The notes under the pieces: generated by a model
What the model saw: the letters and a program-made list of their open reading frames with translations, nothing else
Database searches by the model: none
Told to the model about the DNA's origin: nothing
Position numbers and translations under genes: made by a program
Origin: Paramacrobiotus richtersi
Taxonomy: Eukaryota > Tardigrada > Eutardigrada > Parachela > Macrobiotidae
NCBI GenBank assembly: GCA_034698045.1
Contig: JAQGAU010000905.1
Coordinates: forward strand, 1-22,765
Direction: 5' to 3'
Length of the DNA: 22,765 bases
Shown here: one piece after another, positions 1 through 9,605 of the stretch
Layout of the letters: each line of letters opens with the position of its first letter
Numbering within the stretch: the stretch's first letter is position 1

Positions 1-31
1 CAGTCTTGCTCTGAATACTGAACTTTTCGCG

Positions 32-112
32 ATGCGTATGCCTCATGTATTGTCACTTGTATAAGTTATATGTTCTTTGTGCATTATAATTTTAATATAC
101 GACTCGTTGCAC
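32..112. repeat. degenerate direct repeat, copy 1
   Basis: About 80 bases that resemble 524-616 in the same orientation. Shared blocks in the same order are GATGsGTATGCCT, GTCACTT and TACGACTCGwTGC followed by a TTTAATTT run. The copies are diverged, with small indels. Together the two copies bracket the exon 3 relic at 268-380. The nature of the repeat is not recognised. Confidence 0.4.
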
Positions 113-267
113 TTTAATTTCCCTTGGGAATTGGCTTGACATAAATTCCTGAGAGTTACTCTGAGTCTGTTCACGTGCTTACGAATTGGTTACTGCCTAT
201 TATCACAATAATATAGTTAAGGTAGGTTGGTCACTTGTTTGGTTTGCACCAGCTGGTGTTGCTGTAA

Positions 268-380
268 TCAATATGCTGCATGTACATAATGAAAGACAGA
301 GCGCTGATCCACGTGACAACCTGCTACAAAAATGGAGTGTGCTGAGAACAGGTTTACTTTCCACAGCCCTACTAGTACGA
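268..380 (+). pseudogene. relic of F-box family exon 3, inverted relative to the intact genes
   Basis: The + strand reads NERQSADPRDN and then a KW pair. This matches the start of the C-terminal exon of the two intact F-box genes (LNDRQSGDPRG at about 1172-1201 and LNDRQSCDPRE at about 5292-5321, both minus). The nucleotides also match: GTACATAATGAAAGACAGAG aligns with GTTCTGAACGATAGACAGAG. In the intact genes the exon follows a CAG or TAG acceptor, but here the base pair before the exon is AT, so the acceptor is lost. A stop follows at 381-383. About 60 bases later, in another frame, MWIVDRKIDI may continue the relic. No complete exon 1 or 2 is seen to its left. The match at the start of the exon is good; the right-hand limit is uncertain. 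Confidence 0.55.
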
Positions 381-383
381 TAA

Positions 384-1033
384 ATAACAGGCCTATCAAT
401 GCTGTGTTTTCGATGTGGATTGTGGACCGTAAGATCGACATAGAACCGGCTTGCTGTTGCATCAAAAAGTGCAATAGGATCCTTTGCAAGCTTTGCATTA
501 ACTACGGAAAATTTCAGAATTTCGATGGGTATGCCTAGTGTCACTTACATAGGTACGTGTACTTTTTCTGTTATGGTTTCCGTGTACGACTCGATGCGGT
601 TTAATTTTCTTGGTGAAGAAGCCACACAAATTTGCAATTAACCTTCAAGTTAATTATTTACCTACAAGTTTTTAATTTTATTCATGCAATTACATAATTG
701 TAAAGAAAAGCAGTAAATTCTGCGTAGTTTCGTAAAACGACGACTGTTGCGGTACAACAATATTTTAAGAGCAATATTTACTTACTTTAATGTCTTATCG
801 AAGCATGACAGTAATACGAGAAAGAAAAGCCATAAAAAGAAAATGTTACAAAAACGGTACCAGACATACTAAGTCAAAAAATACTGGCAAAATACTACGC
901 TAATAACATCGCCGCCACGGTGAAATGGTTGGAACGGTTTAACCATGGAAATCCGATATTTTCGCAGTTGAATCAAGTTGACAGGAACTGAATCCGGCCC
1001 ACAAATGGTTTTCATCTTATCCTAAGTGTGCTA
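384..1033. other. intergenic; direct repeat copy 2 and 3' flank of F-box gene 1
   Basis: No gene is seen. It holds the second copy of the degenerate direct repeat (524-616). From about 780 to 1033 it holds a 3' flanking block shared with 3785-4017 and 4815-5150. Shared blocks are TTATCGAArCATG, ACATCGCnGCC, ACGGTTGGAAC and TTGACAGGAACTGAATCC. The rest is AT-rich without recognisable features. Confidence 0.5.
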
Positions 1034-3331
1034 CTACGAAGCGCGAATCATCATGGATGTCCGATTGCAGAGAGCAGCTAGGCTGTGCAAAGTGACCTTG
1101 TTCAGGTTCTCCAGCTCCACGGAGGTCAGGTCAGACGCAGTCCACTTCCGGCTGTGGAAGGACACCTCCCCTCTTGGATCACCGCTCTGTCTGTCGTTCA
1201 GAATCTACAAATTATGTTAAAGCCTCAGTTTCGTTGTGCTTGGTTTACCGACCGACAATATTATCAGGAGCACACCACATGCAAACGAAAGCGCCCAGTT
1301 ATTGTCTCCCTGGTGCGATCATTTTCTGGCTTCTTCGCGCAGAAGCAATAAACATAAGCAATGGAAAACGTTCTACCAAATGAAACAAGGCACAGTTCAC
1401 ATTTGACACAGTTTCTGCGTATCCCGTAGCGCAGTTAGGTTAGCTTGGAAGCCTGATCGTTTATAGCCGAATGAAACTAACCTGCACAATAATCCATTGA
1501 TCGCTTCTAGAGGTCTGCCCACTGGCTCTTACCGATCCCGGCAGTTGTTGCAGCTGCGGATAGGTCAACGGTAGTGCGCTGTTCTCCATCCGATTCCATA
1601 AATCCTCCATGGTTATCTTGCCAGCGATGCATCCAGCCACGATATGCAGAAATGGAACTTCTTTTGGCCATGTCCGTCTGGGCCAAACTGAGAGATACAC
1701 GGTTAGGTTGCGCAATAGCAGATTCTGGCACACCGCTGCTAGTTCGTTTAGTTCCTCAAGGACCTGCGCAAACGACTCCGCAAAACTATACTTTTTGCCC
1801 AGGGGAGTCCTCAAAGCGAACGCCACATCGGTCAATATGATAGAATCTACCGGTGCATGTGAGCCCTGCTGTATCAGAGTGCGGAACAACCTGCCTCCGC
1901 AGAACGGTAGATGGTCCGCTTTAAAACCCGCGTTTACAATGATTTTTGTTTGGGGTGTCCAGCTGTTGTGCAAACTTGCCACGGACATGACATCTTGTTT
2001 CTTGTTGTCGTATCGCACGCGAAGCACACGTGCGGCACCTGCTGATGTGAGCAACCAGTCCCAGTTAGCACATACTCGACGGATACGACACTGCTCCGCA
2101 CTGTCGAGCTGTTCGAACACGCTTGCCAGAAGGTGCTTCGGGAGGAACTGGATGCGGTAACTTTCAGCTGGAGTTGTGTCAAGATCGGTAACGGCCTTTC
2201 TCGGCTCAGTTTCTGTGACCTTCCTGCTAATTTTCATCCATCTGGCCATCCATCCGGTTTGCTTTTCCGGTACGTCTGCCATCTCGACTAAAGCTGCGCG
2301 CAGATCCTTTGCCTAGAGAATAACCCACGTATTTTAAAACACACGTCGTAGTTTATCTTGCGGTTGAAATTTATTGTGGAAAAATTTGATAAAAGATGCA
2401 TCTAGACTGAAGGGGATCAGAGCATGGAGTCATCGTCATGTTGCCTTGAATGCCTGATTTATCATCGAAAGAAATTTAAAATCAGCTTTCTTTTCAGAAA
2501 TTAAACAACCGGTCATTCCGCGGACCACAATGTTGAAACTTTCTTCGACTTTCTCAAAACGTAGAATTTTTTCTGTGGAAATTTAGCTCCCCTTAGCTGA
2601 AGCACTGCAGAGCGTTACACGAGTCGTACAGTAAAGTTATGCTTGCGTTTCGGAAGTACGTTGTAGCCGATTCTGATGCAGTGCAGCGACTTATCATCCA
2701 GTTCAACTGCTTTGACGAATGTCCTGTTACGGTAAACGAGTAATTCACTGTCCGCCCCCCGGTTCAGGACATTCACCATTTCCTGCGTAGACTGATCACC
2801 GCGAGCGAACCTTCTCGGTAGGCGAACGCTTTTTTTAACAAAATGCCCCTTCTTAACACGCAACATCTCCAGCATGGCCTCGGTTGGCGGCTCCCGGATC
2901 CGCTGTCCGGGTACCGCGATCATCTTCATACCGTCTGGGAATGTGACATTGACTAAGCCATAGGTGGTAGACGCGCTAAAGTCCCCGATTAATAGTGTTC
3001 CCGGGTACCACGTGTTGGGTTCTTTAGGGCATCGCCGTATTAGTATTTGTACTGAAATGTCTGTCTTCCTGTCGAGATGATTCAAATGATCGAATTTTGG
3101 TCGTCTGTTGAGGTATATTGTACCAAAGGGCACGAAATGGGAGGCGGATTCGCCCTGGCATCCCCAGTCGATCATCAAACCCCCAGGGACGCAGTCGACA
3201 AGTTTTCCCTGCCGGAATAATCCGTCATTGCCTCGGACCTCGATCACTTCAGATTCTGGCACGTTATCCAGAGGAATATCTTCTGGTAGAAAAATACGAC
3301 TTCCGAAAAGCGCCGGGTAATGACGCAGCAT
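1034..3331 (-). CDS. F-box protein with lineage-specific N-terminal domain, copy 1 (three exons)
   Basis: Model on the minus strand: exon 1 3331-2630, exon 2 2312-1482, exon 3 1204-1034. Introns are 317 and 277 bases, both phase 0, giving 567 residues. The start is the ATG at 3331; four codons upstream the frame stays open only from a TTG. Exon 1 encodes an N-terminal domain with IEVRGNDGLFRQGKLVD, GGLMIDW, RRCPKEPNTWYPGTLL and VPGQRIREPP, which I infer to be beta-rich and perhaps a tandem SH3-like fold. Exon 2 carries the F-box at about residues 291-324 (LPKHLLASVFEQLDSAEQC, then RRVCANW). Donors are GTACGA and GTTAGT; acceptors are TTCTCTAG and TTTGTAG. F-box proteins bind Skp1 in SCF ubiquitin ligases; the N-terminal domain would then be the candidate substrate module, which is inference. 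The paralog at 5151-7262 shares every splice position. An XP-type hypothetical protein from a tardigrade is the expected best hit. Confidence 0.82.
2313..2629 (-). other. intron 1 of F-box gene 1
   Basis: 317-base phase 0 intron, donor GTACGA at 2629 and acceptor CTCTAG ending at 2313. It has no ORF or repeat of note. The matching intron in copy 2 (6312-6578) is 267 bases, starts GTAAGA and ends TTTCTAG. Confidence 0.7.
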
Positions 3332-3715
3332 ATTCGTTGCCAAGCGTGTATGATTTTTTTATCAGAACACGAACACCGCAAATAACACTAAATTTTTTAT
3401 CGCGCTGATGTTTGATGCTGAAGATTATAATAACGCCTTATGCATAGCGCACAAAATATTTTGGATCAGTTTACTGTTATGGGCTCTTGCCCCAACAATA
3501 CTATCAGCTAAACCGATTCGTCGTATATAAGTTGTCAGCACAACAACCTGGTAGATACGACTGTCTCGTATCCGGCACAGTTGGGTACTGTACAATGCTG
3601 ATTACGTTGATTAGTCACAAATCGTAACTGCTTGGTTTGCGCTATTGCTGCAATAGTCAGCTGCGTACACGGGAATTTCTTGTGGTACTTCTTACTTTTA
3701 ACGCTAGCTACTATT
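3332..3715. other. 5' flank of F-box gene 1
   Basis: No gene is seen. Parts are related to the upstream block of the relic at 11395-11625: about 3520-3660 matches about 11695-11840, with shared TCAGCAC and GCTGATTA and spaced blocks between. A TATATAA stretch at about 3523 lies on the + strand with no gene downstream in that orientation. No clear core promoter for the minus-strand gene could be chosen. Confidence 0.4.
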
Positions 3716-4019
3716 CAGCTTCCGTTTGACAAGTCACATTGATCTAAGATCTTGATTATGATGATGAAAAAGAATTAACATAACTGTAAGGTCATTCGCA
3801 CAGTAGCGAAGATCATCTCAAACGCCGACAGGCTAAATTTGCAGTTTTTTGTTGAAATAAATTAATGTTTTATCGAAACATGCAAGGAAAAGTCTCCAAC
3901 AAGAAGGTCAAGTGTATAGATTAACGGCGCATTGTACCAGGTGGTCTATGTTAAAAATAAACCTCAGAACACTGAGAGAACCACATCGCTGCGACTGAGA
4001 AACGGTTGGAACTACTAAT
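3716..4019. repeat. 304-bp tandem unit, copy 1 (with empty TTAA site)
   Basis: The unit starting CAGCTTCCGTTTGA at 3716 restarts at 4020 with only scattered differences. It contains the block also found downstream of both F-box genes: GGTCATTC, CGCCGACAGGCTA, TTATCGAAACATGCAA, AAAGTCTCCAACAAGAA and GAGAAACGGTTGGAACT. The uninterrupted sequence GAATTAACATAACTG at 3772-3786 is the empty target site of the element at 4082-4814. This copy of the 3' flank has no exon 3 attached. Confidence 0.75.
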
Positions 4020-4081
4020 CAGCTTCCGTTTGAGAAGTCACATTGATCCAAGATCTTGTTATGATGATGAAAAAAGATTAA
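4020..4081. repeat. 304-bp tandem unit, copy 2, left part
   Basis: Continues the repeat register of 3716-3778 up to GATTAA. It ends in the left TTAA duplication (4078-4081) and is interrupted there by the 733-bp element. The unit resumes at 4815. Confidence 0.75.
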
Positions 4082-4814
4082 CACTTCTCGTGTTCGAGTG
4101 TTTAATCACATAGCATATTCGAGCGGGTCGCTGAGGCTGAGCCAATCAAAAGCCTGAATACGCCTGAAAAACGGTCTTTGTACAGTGCAGAAGACCTATT
4201 GCGCACAGTAACCGTTGGCAGTGTACCTTTGGTTGGCTCGAGCCAGGTGAAAACGAAGTTCATTTTGGTCAGGTGTTTTACAATTTTGAAGAGTAGAATT
4301 AATACTCCAGTTTTACTTCATGAACGAGAGAAGGTACGAACATAATCAATGAAAACAAGTCAAGTTAATTAGTATTTGGGCAACTCGAGTACGCTACAAC
4401 ATGCACGAGGCGTACACGGCATCTCTGGACAAAATTGTAGCAAAATCTTCCATTCAAACAATTCGTTACTTTTTTAACGCAGTTTCTTGCAATAAATTTT
4501 CTGCTTAGCCCATGCAAGGTTTTTTGTATAGAAAGGGCATTTTGGAAGGTTCGTACGTTGCCAGATTTCTCACAGAAAATGTTTCGGGAGAGAGGCCCAC
4601 ATTGCAGAATCGCTTCCGGAAAACCGGGCCTCAGCGGCTGTCGGGATACCTTTTTTCCGCCTTTCTTTTTCTGGAAGCTGTTAGCGTTAAGACAAAGCCA
4701 ACATTGGTGGTGACGAATTCAGGGAATTGAGCGGGGCAACATAGCACAACCGAATTTTTAGAGAGTTTTCTAAACTGTGATCGGGCTCCGCGGACCCGGC
4801 GAACACGAGAAGTG
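4082..4814. mobile_element. non-autonomous TTAA-type DNA transposon (piggyBac-like)
   Basis: The element starts CACTTCTCGTGTTCG (4082-4096) and ends with the exact reverse complement (4800-4814), a perfect 15-bp terminal inverted repeat. It is flanked by TTAA at 4078-4081 and 4815-4818. The same site without the insert is present at 3775-3778, which shows insertion directly. TTAA duplication is the hallmark of piggyBac-family transposition; the ends here are CACT rather than the common CCC start. Inside, the longest + strand reading (4512-4730, 72 codons) has no recognisable transposase motif, so the copy must move in trans. A weak subterminal similarity (CGGGTC followed by GC and GAG) sits near 4120 and, inverted, near 4790. 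Confidence 0.85.
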
Positions 4815-5150
4815 TTAACAGAACTGTTAGGTCATTCACACAGTAGCAAAGATCATCCGACGCCGACAGGCTATAAAAATGCAGAAGATTGTTTGTTGAA
4901 ATACTATAACGTTTTATCGAAACATGCAATGAAAAGTCTCCAACAAGAATGTCCAGTGTATAGATTAACTGTGTATTATACAGGTAGTCTATGTTAAAAA
5001 AGAACGGGAGAACACGGAGAGAATCACATCGCTGCCATGAGAAACGGTTGGAACTGTTTAATGGAAAATCAGTTATCTTTGTAGTCAAGACGTGAAGTTG
5101 ACAGGAACTGAATCCGTACCAGAAATATTTTTCAACTTGTTCTAAATGCG
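4815..5150. repeat. 304-bp unit copy 2, right part, and 3' flank of F-box gene 2
   Basis: Resumes the unit after the transposon, closely similar to 3775-4019 (CATTCnCACAGTAGCnAAGATCAT, CGCCGACAGGCTA, GTCTCCAACAAGAA). It then continues into the block next to exon 3 that copy 1 also has (TTGACAGGAACTGAATCC at 5098-5115 and 978-995). It is probably 3' UTR or immediate flank. No AATAAA signal for the minus-strand gene was identified. Confidence 0.65.
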
Positions 5151-7262
5151 CTACCATGAAATGGGAACCATCATGGATGTCCGATTGCATAGAGCAATCA
5201 GACCGTATAATGTGACCTTGTTCAGCTTCTGCAACTCTAACGATGTCAGGTCAATCGCGGTCCACATCCGGCTGCGAAAGTGCGCATTCTCTCTCGGGTC
5301 GCAGCTCTGTCTATCGTTCAGAACCTGAAAATTAGCTATATCGGTCAAATCAGACATTTTTAAAGATTGGTAATTTCAGCTTTGACGTAATGTTTAAGAA
5401 TATTTTTTCAGTAGTCTTATGCTCGCTTCAAATTTAGCCTGTTCATTTGTGGCCGATCGAGGGAAACCAACCTGCACTATCCTCCATTGATCGCTTCCAG
5501 GGATCGGCCCACTGACCCTTATCCAATCCGACAGTTGTTGCAGATGAGCGTGGGTTACTGATGGTAAACTGTCCTCCATCCGAATCCATAATTCCATAAA
5601 AGTTATTGAACCAGCGATGCGTCCCGCTCCGATGCAGAGGAAAGGAACTTCATTCGGCCAAGTCCGTGGAGAAATTGGCCAAACTAACAGATGAACGGTC
5701 ACGTTGCGCAATATCAAATGTTGGCAAACCGCTGCCAGTTCGTTTAGTTCCGCTAGAACCTGACCAAATAACTCCGCAAAAGTATGGTTTCCGGAAGTCC
5801 TCGCAGTAAACGCAACATCGGCCAGGATGATAGTGTTTACGGGAGCATGTCCGCCCTTTTGTACCAGGGTGCGGAACAACCGCCCTCCGCAAAATAGTAA
5901 ATGGTCCCAGACAGTTACTCCAGCGTTCACGATGATTTTCGTCTGCAGTGTCCAGCTGCTATGCAGACTGGCAACGGACATGTAGTCCTGTCTCTTGTCG
6001 GTGTATGGCACGCGAAGTACACGTGTGACACTTGGTGATGTGAGTACGCAGTCCCAGTTAGTACAGACCCGACGGAAACGGCATTGTTCCGCACTGTTCA
6101 GCTGTTCGAAGATGCATGCCAGGAGGTGCTTTGGCAGGAGCTGCATGCCGTGACTTTCGCTGGCAGATGACGCAGCAGTTAGCTCGATTACTGTTTTTTC
6201 CGGTGAGTGCTCGCGCTCAGTTTCTGAGACCATCCGATCCATGTGTCGATCTTTTGGCGCTTTTTTGAAGTTTTCCGAGATCTCGAGTAGTGCTGCGCCC
6301 ATGTTCTTTGTCTAGAAATTAATTTGCGGATTCATAACATACTTATGAAAAGTTTCACTAACCTCTTCCGCGTTTAAACAATGGCAATGTTTACAATTTT
6401 CGATAGAATATTAAGACTTGTCTTGTCGTAAATGCTCTTTCAAGGAATAGTACTTTCAGACATGACCCATATACTGTACCTTCGAAATAACTCAATTATA
6501 TTAAGCTTTTACGGAGGCCAACCCTGTCTACTGTAACAGAGCAATACGGATTACGGCTTAATAGTTAATACGTCTTACTGTATAGTTATGCTTCCGCTGC
6601 GGAAGTATGTTGTAACCGATTCTGAGGCAGTACAGCGACTTTTCATCCAGGCATACTGCCTTGATGAACGTGCTCCCATACGCATGCTTGCGTTCTAGGT
6701 TCAAAGCATCCAGCATCTCCTGTGCAGATTGCTCAGCAGGAGCGAACGTTCGAGGCAGACGAACACTGTCCTTGACAAAATGCCCCTTTTTAACACGCAA
6801 GACGTTCAGAACCGACTCGGTTGGCGGCAGGCGGATCCGTTGTCCGGGTACGGCGACAATCTTCATGCCATCTGGTAGCGCAACATTCACTAAGCCGAAG
6901 GTAGAGTACGAGCTAAACTGTCCGGTTAACAGTGTACCCGTATACCACGTTTTGGGCTCTTTAGGGCACCGACGCATCAACACTTGAACTGCAATTTCCG
7001 TGTCTTTTTCGAGATCATTCAGACGATCGCTGGTTGGTCGTCTGTTAAGATACATTTCCCCAAACGGCACAAAATTGGATGCACCTCCACCCTCGCATTC
7101 CCAGTCGATCATCAAGCCCCCTGGGGCACAGTCGACAAGTTTTCCCTGCCGGAACAGTCCGTCATCTCCACGGACATCAATCACGTCGGATTCCGGCTCG
7201 TTATCCAGACGAATAGTTCGTAGCCGTGTAGTACGGCTGTTACGTGCTACGGGGTATTTCAT
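5151..7262 (-). CDS. F-box protein with lineage-specific N-terminal domain, copy 2 (three exons)
   Basis: Model: exon 1 7262-6579, exon 2 6311-5472, exon 3 5324-5151. Introns are 267 and 147 bases, phase 0, giving 565 residues. The start is ATG 7262; a GTG two codons earlier was not used. The N-terminal domain has IDVRGDDGLFRQGKLVD, GGLMIDWECEG, RRCPKEPKTWYTGTLL and VPGQRIRLPP. The F-box lies at about residues 287-320 (LPKHLLACIFEQLNSAEQC, then RRVCTNW). Exon 3 ends CNRTSMMVPISW. Donors are GTAAGA and GTTGGT; acceptors are TTTCTAG and TTTTCAG. Residues on both sides of every junction align with copy 1, including the stretch before the first ATG of exon 2 (TKNMGAALLEI against AKDLRAALVEM). This shows that exon 2 is internal. 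The likely role is an SCF ubiquitin-ligase adaptor, from the F-box only; the substrate is unknown. Confidence 0.83.
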
Positions 7263-8669
7263 GTTCACAGCAAGTGGTAGCTTTTTCTATGCAAGGATAA
7301 CGCAAACAGTGCCACCTCGTTTACCGTGATGTACCGATGGTTATATTATGACCTAAGTATATATTTTAATCCGGCTTACAAAAATTAAAATCCTTCGGAT
7401 GATTTTGCTGGCCTGTTCTATCCTGTCTGGACCTGTTTCACTGTTATCAGTTAAACGATATGACGACAATAGTCTTAATGATAATTCATATCGAGGCTGT
7501 GTTCACTGCTCATGACAATTACATAAAACGTGTGGCGAGCATTGCATGCAGTACTGTATGTATGTAGTTGATTAGATTGTCTCTGCGGTAGAAGCCATGT
7601 AAGAAAAGGAATCACGAAGATATGACAGTAATACGTTATGAAAACAAATAATATATGATAACTGGGTTTTTTTGCGCAGAAAATTATTTTCAGCACAGTC
7701 AGCCTATGGAATATGCCAACTGCACCATGACCGGCTGTCCGCTTGACAGGTTACAATAGTCTTGTAGACTTTACGAAGGATTTCAGCTAACATGCGTTCT
7801 CCCACTCTGTGCCCTGCACTTCTCAAGCGGCGTACGTTTAGTGGTTTATGAGTGGAGCAGAACAAGCAACTAGCCTTTTAATCCTGTCTGTTTTCTTCAA
7901 TAAGGTCATCCACACAAAGCATCAATTTAAAACTGCGCCTTTTAAATTTGCCGGTGATTGCGTGTCGAAAATACAAGGATCATGGCACCTTCTCCGGAAC
8001 TGTTCCGGCGGAACATGAATGGAAGAAGTAACATGTACAGATAAAGACAAACAAACTTTTAACAATGTGCGGCCGAAAGAAATTCGAGACGTGCATTCAA
8101 GCCGTGCAGAGTGCCGTTTGTACTGGTATTAAAATAACAAAATTTCTGTTATGCCAGGTTCTGTAGATTTTAGTTGTAATAGTCGCTTATTTATGCGAAT
8201 CTCACATAAGAAATGCTGTGTTCCTGACAAAGCGGACTGAAGTAAAGGATTAAAGAACCCGAGGCTCAAAAAGTAGCTTACCAAGCCCCAGATGCAGTTC
8301 GGCGTTGCTGTACGTTTGCATGTACTGTCTATACTGGCTTCGGAACTGTATTACGAATATGCAGATATGATTAATGATTGGATTTCTGTACATTGATAAA
8401 CCGTCATGCACGAAACTTGTGTTCTCGTAAGCCTCGTAGCGGTGACATTGTCCTATTCAAAGATTTTTATTCCGAACAGAACGAAACGGCGAATAATTCA
8501 TCCGTATAAAGTCCGTCACCTCAGAACGCTTGAGCAACAGGGAAATCAGTAGCAAAACGGTAAAGTACGTAGGTGTACTACTTCAAACAAATCTGTTATT
8601 TTTGTCCAGTTTATTTATTAGTCTGCAAAAACTTATTCAACAACAAAGTGGAATCACACCGCTGCCTTT
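7263..8669. other. 5' flank of F-box gene 2; duplicated upstream block; no gene seen
   Basis: No gene is supported. About 7540-7590 and 7874-8040 match the block at about 11750-11790 and 12088-12450 (shared CTTTTAAATTTGC, CGAAAATACAA and GAACATGAATG-like runs). This identifies 11626-12600 as the duplicated 5' flank of another family copy. The block here lacks the hairpin inserted at 12129-12268. A possible ATATATA promoter element lies on the minus strand at about 7350, roughly 90 bases before the gene 2 start. From 8100 to 8669 nothing is recognised. Confidence 0.5.
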
Positions 8670-9424
8670 TCAGTGCAAAAACGATGATGACACCAGCCGA
8701 ACAGGGATCCATCGCCGCTTCGCCAGCAAAGCCCCCACATCGCCTTCCAGCCATACGAAACGAAGTCGGATAGCTTGCAGGATGCATACATTCGTCCGCA
8801 AACCGATACCAACCAGAACGTAGGGACACTGAGCGATGCCAGACAAAACCGTATAGACATCGGATTTTTTTCCTTCAATTTGCTCAACTGCGATAAAACC
8901 AGTCACAAAGAATGACACCGTATTCACCATGCACATTCCATTGGGAATGTGGTGCGGAAAGATCAGGGCCGCTCTCACTTCAGGGGGACAAGTGCCAGGA
9001 TCGTATACTGCACAGAAATCCCAACAAACTGGACACACTTCATTGATCTCTCCATATAGCAAATTCAATCCGACAAAAATTGTCCAGTTGATTAGCCAGT
9101 GGATTAGTATCTGTGTTGCAGAGTCGGGTGTGAATATGGACAGCGGCCAGGAGGTTTGTCGGTACTGTTTCCTTCCATAGAAAACTGCTAGGGCCGACAA
9201 AAACATGTGTAGCAGGTGGAGAACTTGACAGGTTGTCGTTTCGCAGTTGCGTCCTAGGACTACATACAACAATAAAACCAGGTGATTAAAGGCAATCTGC
9301 CGCTTGTTTGCAGGATGTTGTAAGAGAGCTCACTCAGTGTAGCTGTTCCGAAAACTGTGAAGGGTACACCCAGAACCATAAGGAAACAACCGTAAAGTTT
9401 TGCAAAGCGGGAAATAGACCACAT
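8670..9424 (-). pseudogene. multi-pass membrane protein gene broken by one frameshift
   Basis: On the minus strand a reading frame from the ATG at 9424 (MWSISRFAKLYGCFLMVLG) carries a hydrophobic segment and stops at about 9260. A second frame, open from about 9345 to the stop at 8670, continues with regular codon usage. It shows hydrophobic stretches around NHLVLLLYVVLG, HLLHMFLSALAVFYG, LIHWLINWTIFVGLNLLYG, MVNTVSFFVTGFIAV and YVLVGIGL. A cysteine-rich loop (CPVCWDFC, then GTCPPEV) lies between spans. Joining them needs a one-base loss near 9310-9340. No GT-AG pair gives the right phase, so it is a recent pseudogene, an assembly error or an unrecognised intron. I do not recognise the family; an orphan seven-helix receptor is possible. 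The upstream side abuts an F-box exon 1 relic. Confidence 0.5.
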
Positions 9425-9494
9425 GTCCTGACTCGCGACTGGTTGCCTGCGCGTGCTGTAGTCCAAAAAAATATGAGTGGCGTAAATGAGAAAG

Positions 9495-9605
9495 ATGCAC
9501 AGGCGATCACCAAACCGTCCTCGGTGCAAGCGTCTATTCTTCCGTGCTAGAAGAATCCGTTGTCTCCACGCACCTCAATCGTCCGATTCCGGCTCGTTAA
9601 CTTGG
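9495..9605 (-). pseudogene. relic of F-box family exon 1
   Basis: Reading the minus strand from about 9605, NEPESD, then (after a two-base deletion) IEVRGDNGFF, then a TAG, then HGRIDAC and DGLVI follow the start of the family N-terminal domain (NEPESDVIDVRGDDGLF, QGKLVD, GGLMI). The deletion and the in-frame TAG mean it cannot encode the domain. Similarity fades towards 9480, where the reading frame of the membrane protein gene begins. The two may be fused by a deletion. Confidence 0.6.

Noticed and set aside
1609..2160. 183-codon + strand open frame
   Set aside because: It lies wholly antisense to the F-box exon of gene 1, which has clear homology and splice sites; it is taken as a shadow.
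3329..3343. Upstream TTG as the start of F-box gene 1
   Set aside because: Nuclear animal genes start at ATG; the ATG at 3331 gives a sensible N-terminus comparable with copy 2.
4687..5190. 167-codon minus-strand open frame
   Set aside because: It crosses the right end of the transposon, the 304-bp unit and the antisense of exon 3, so its parts have unrelated origins. It has no motif.
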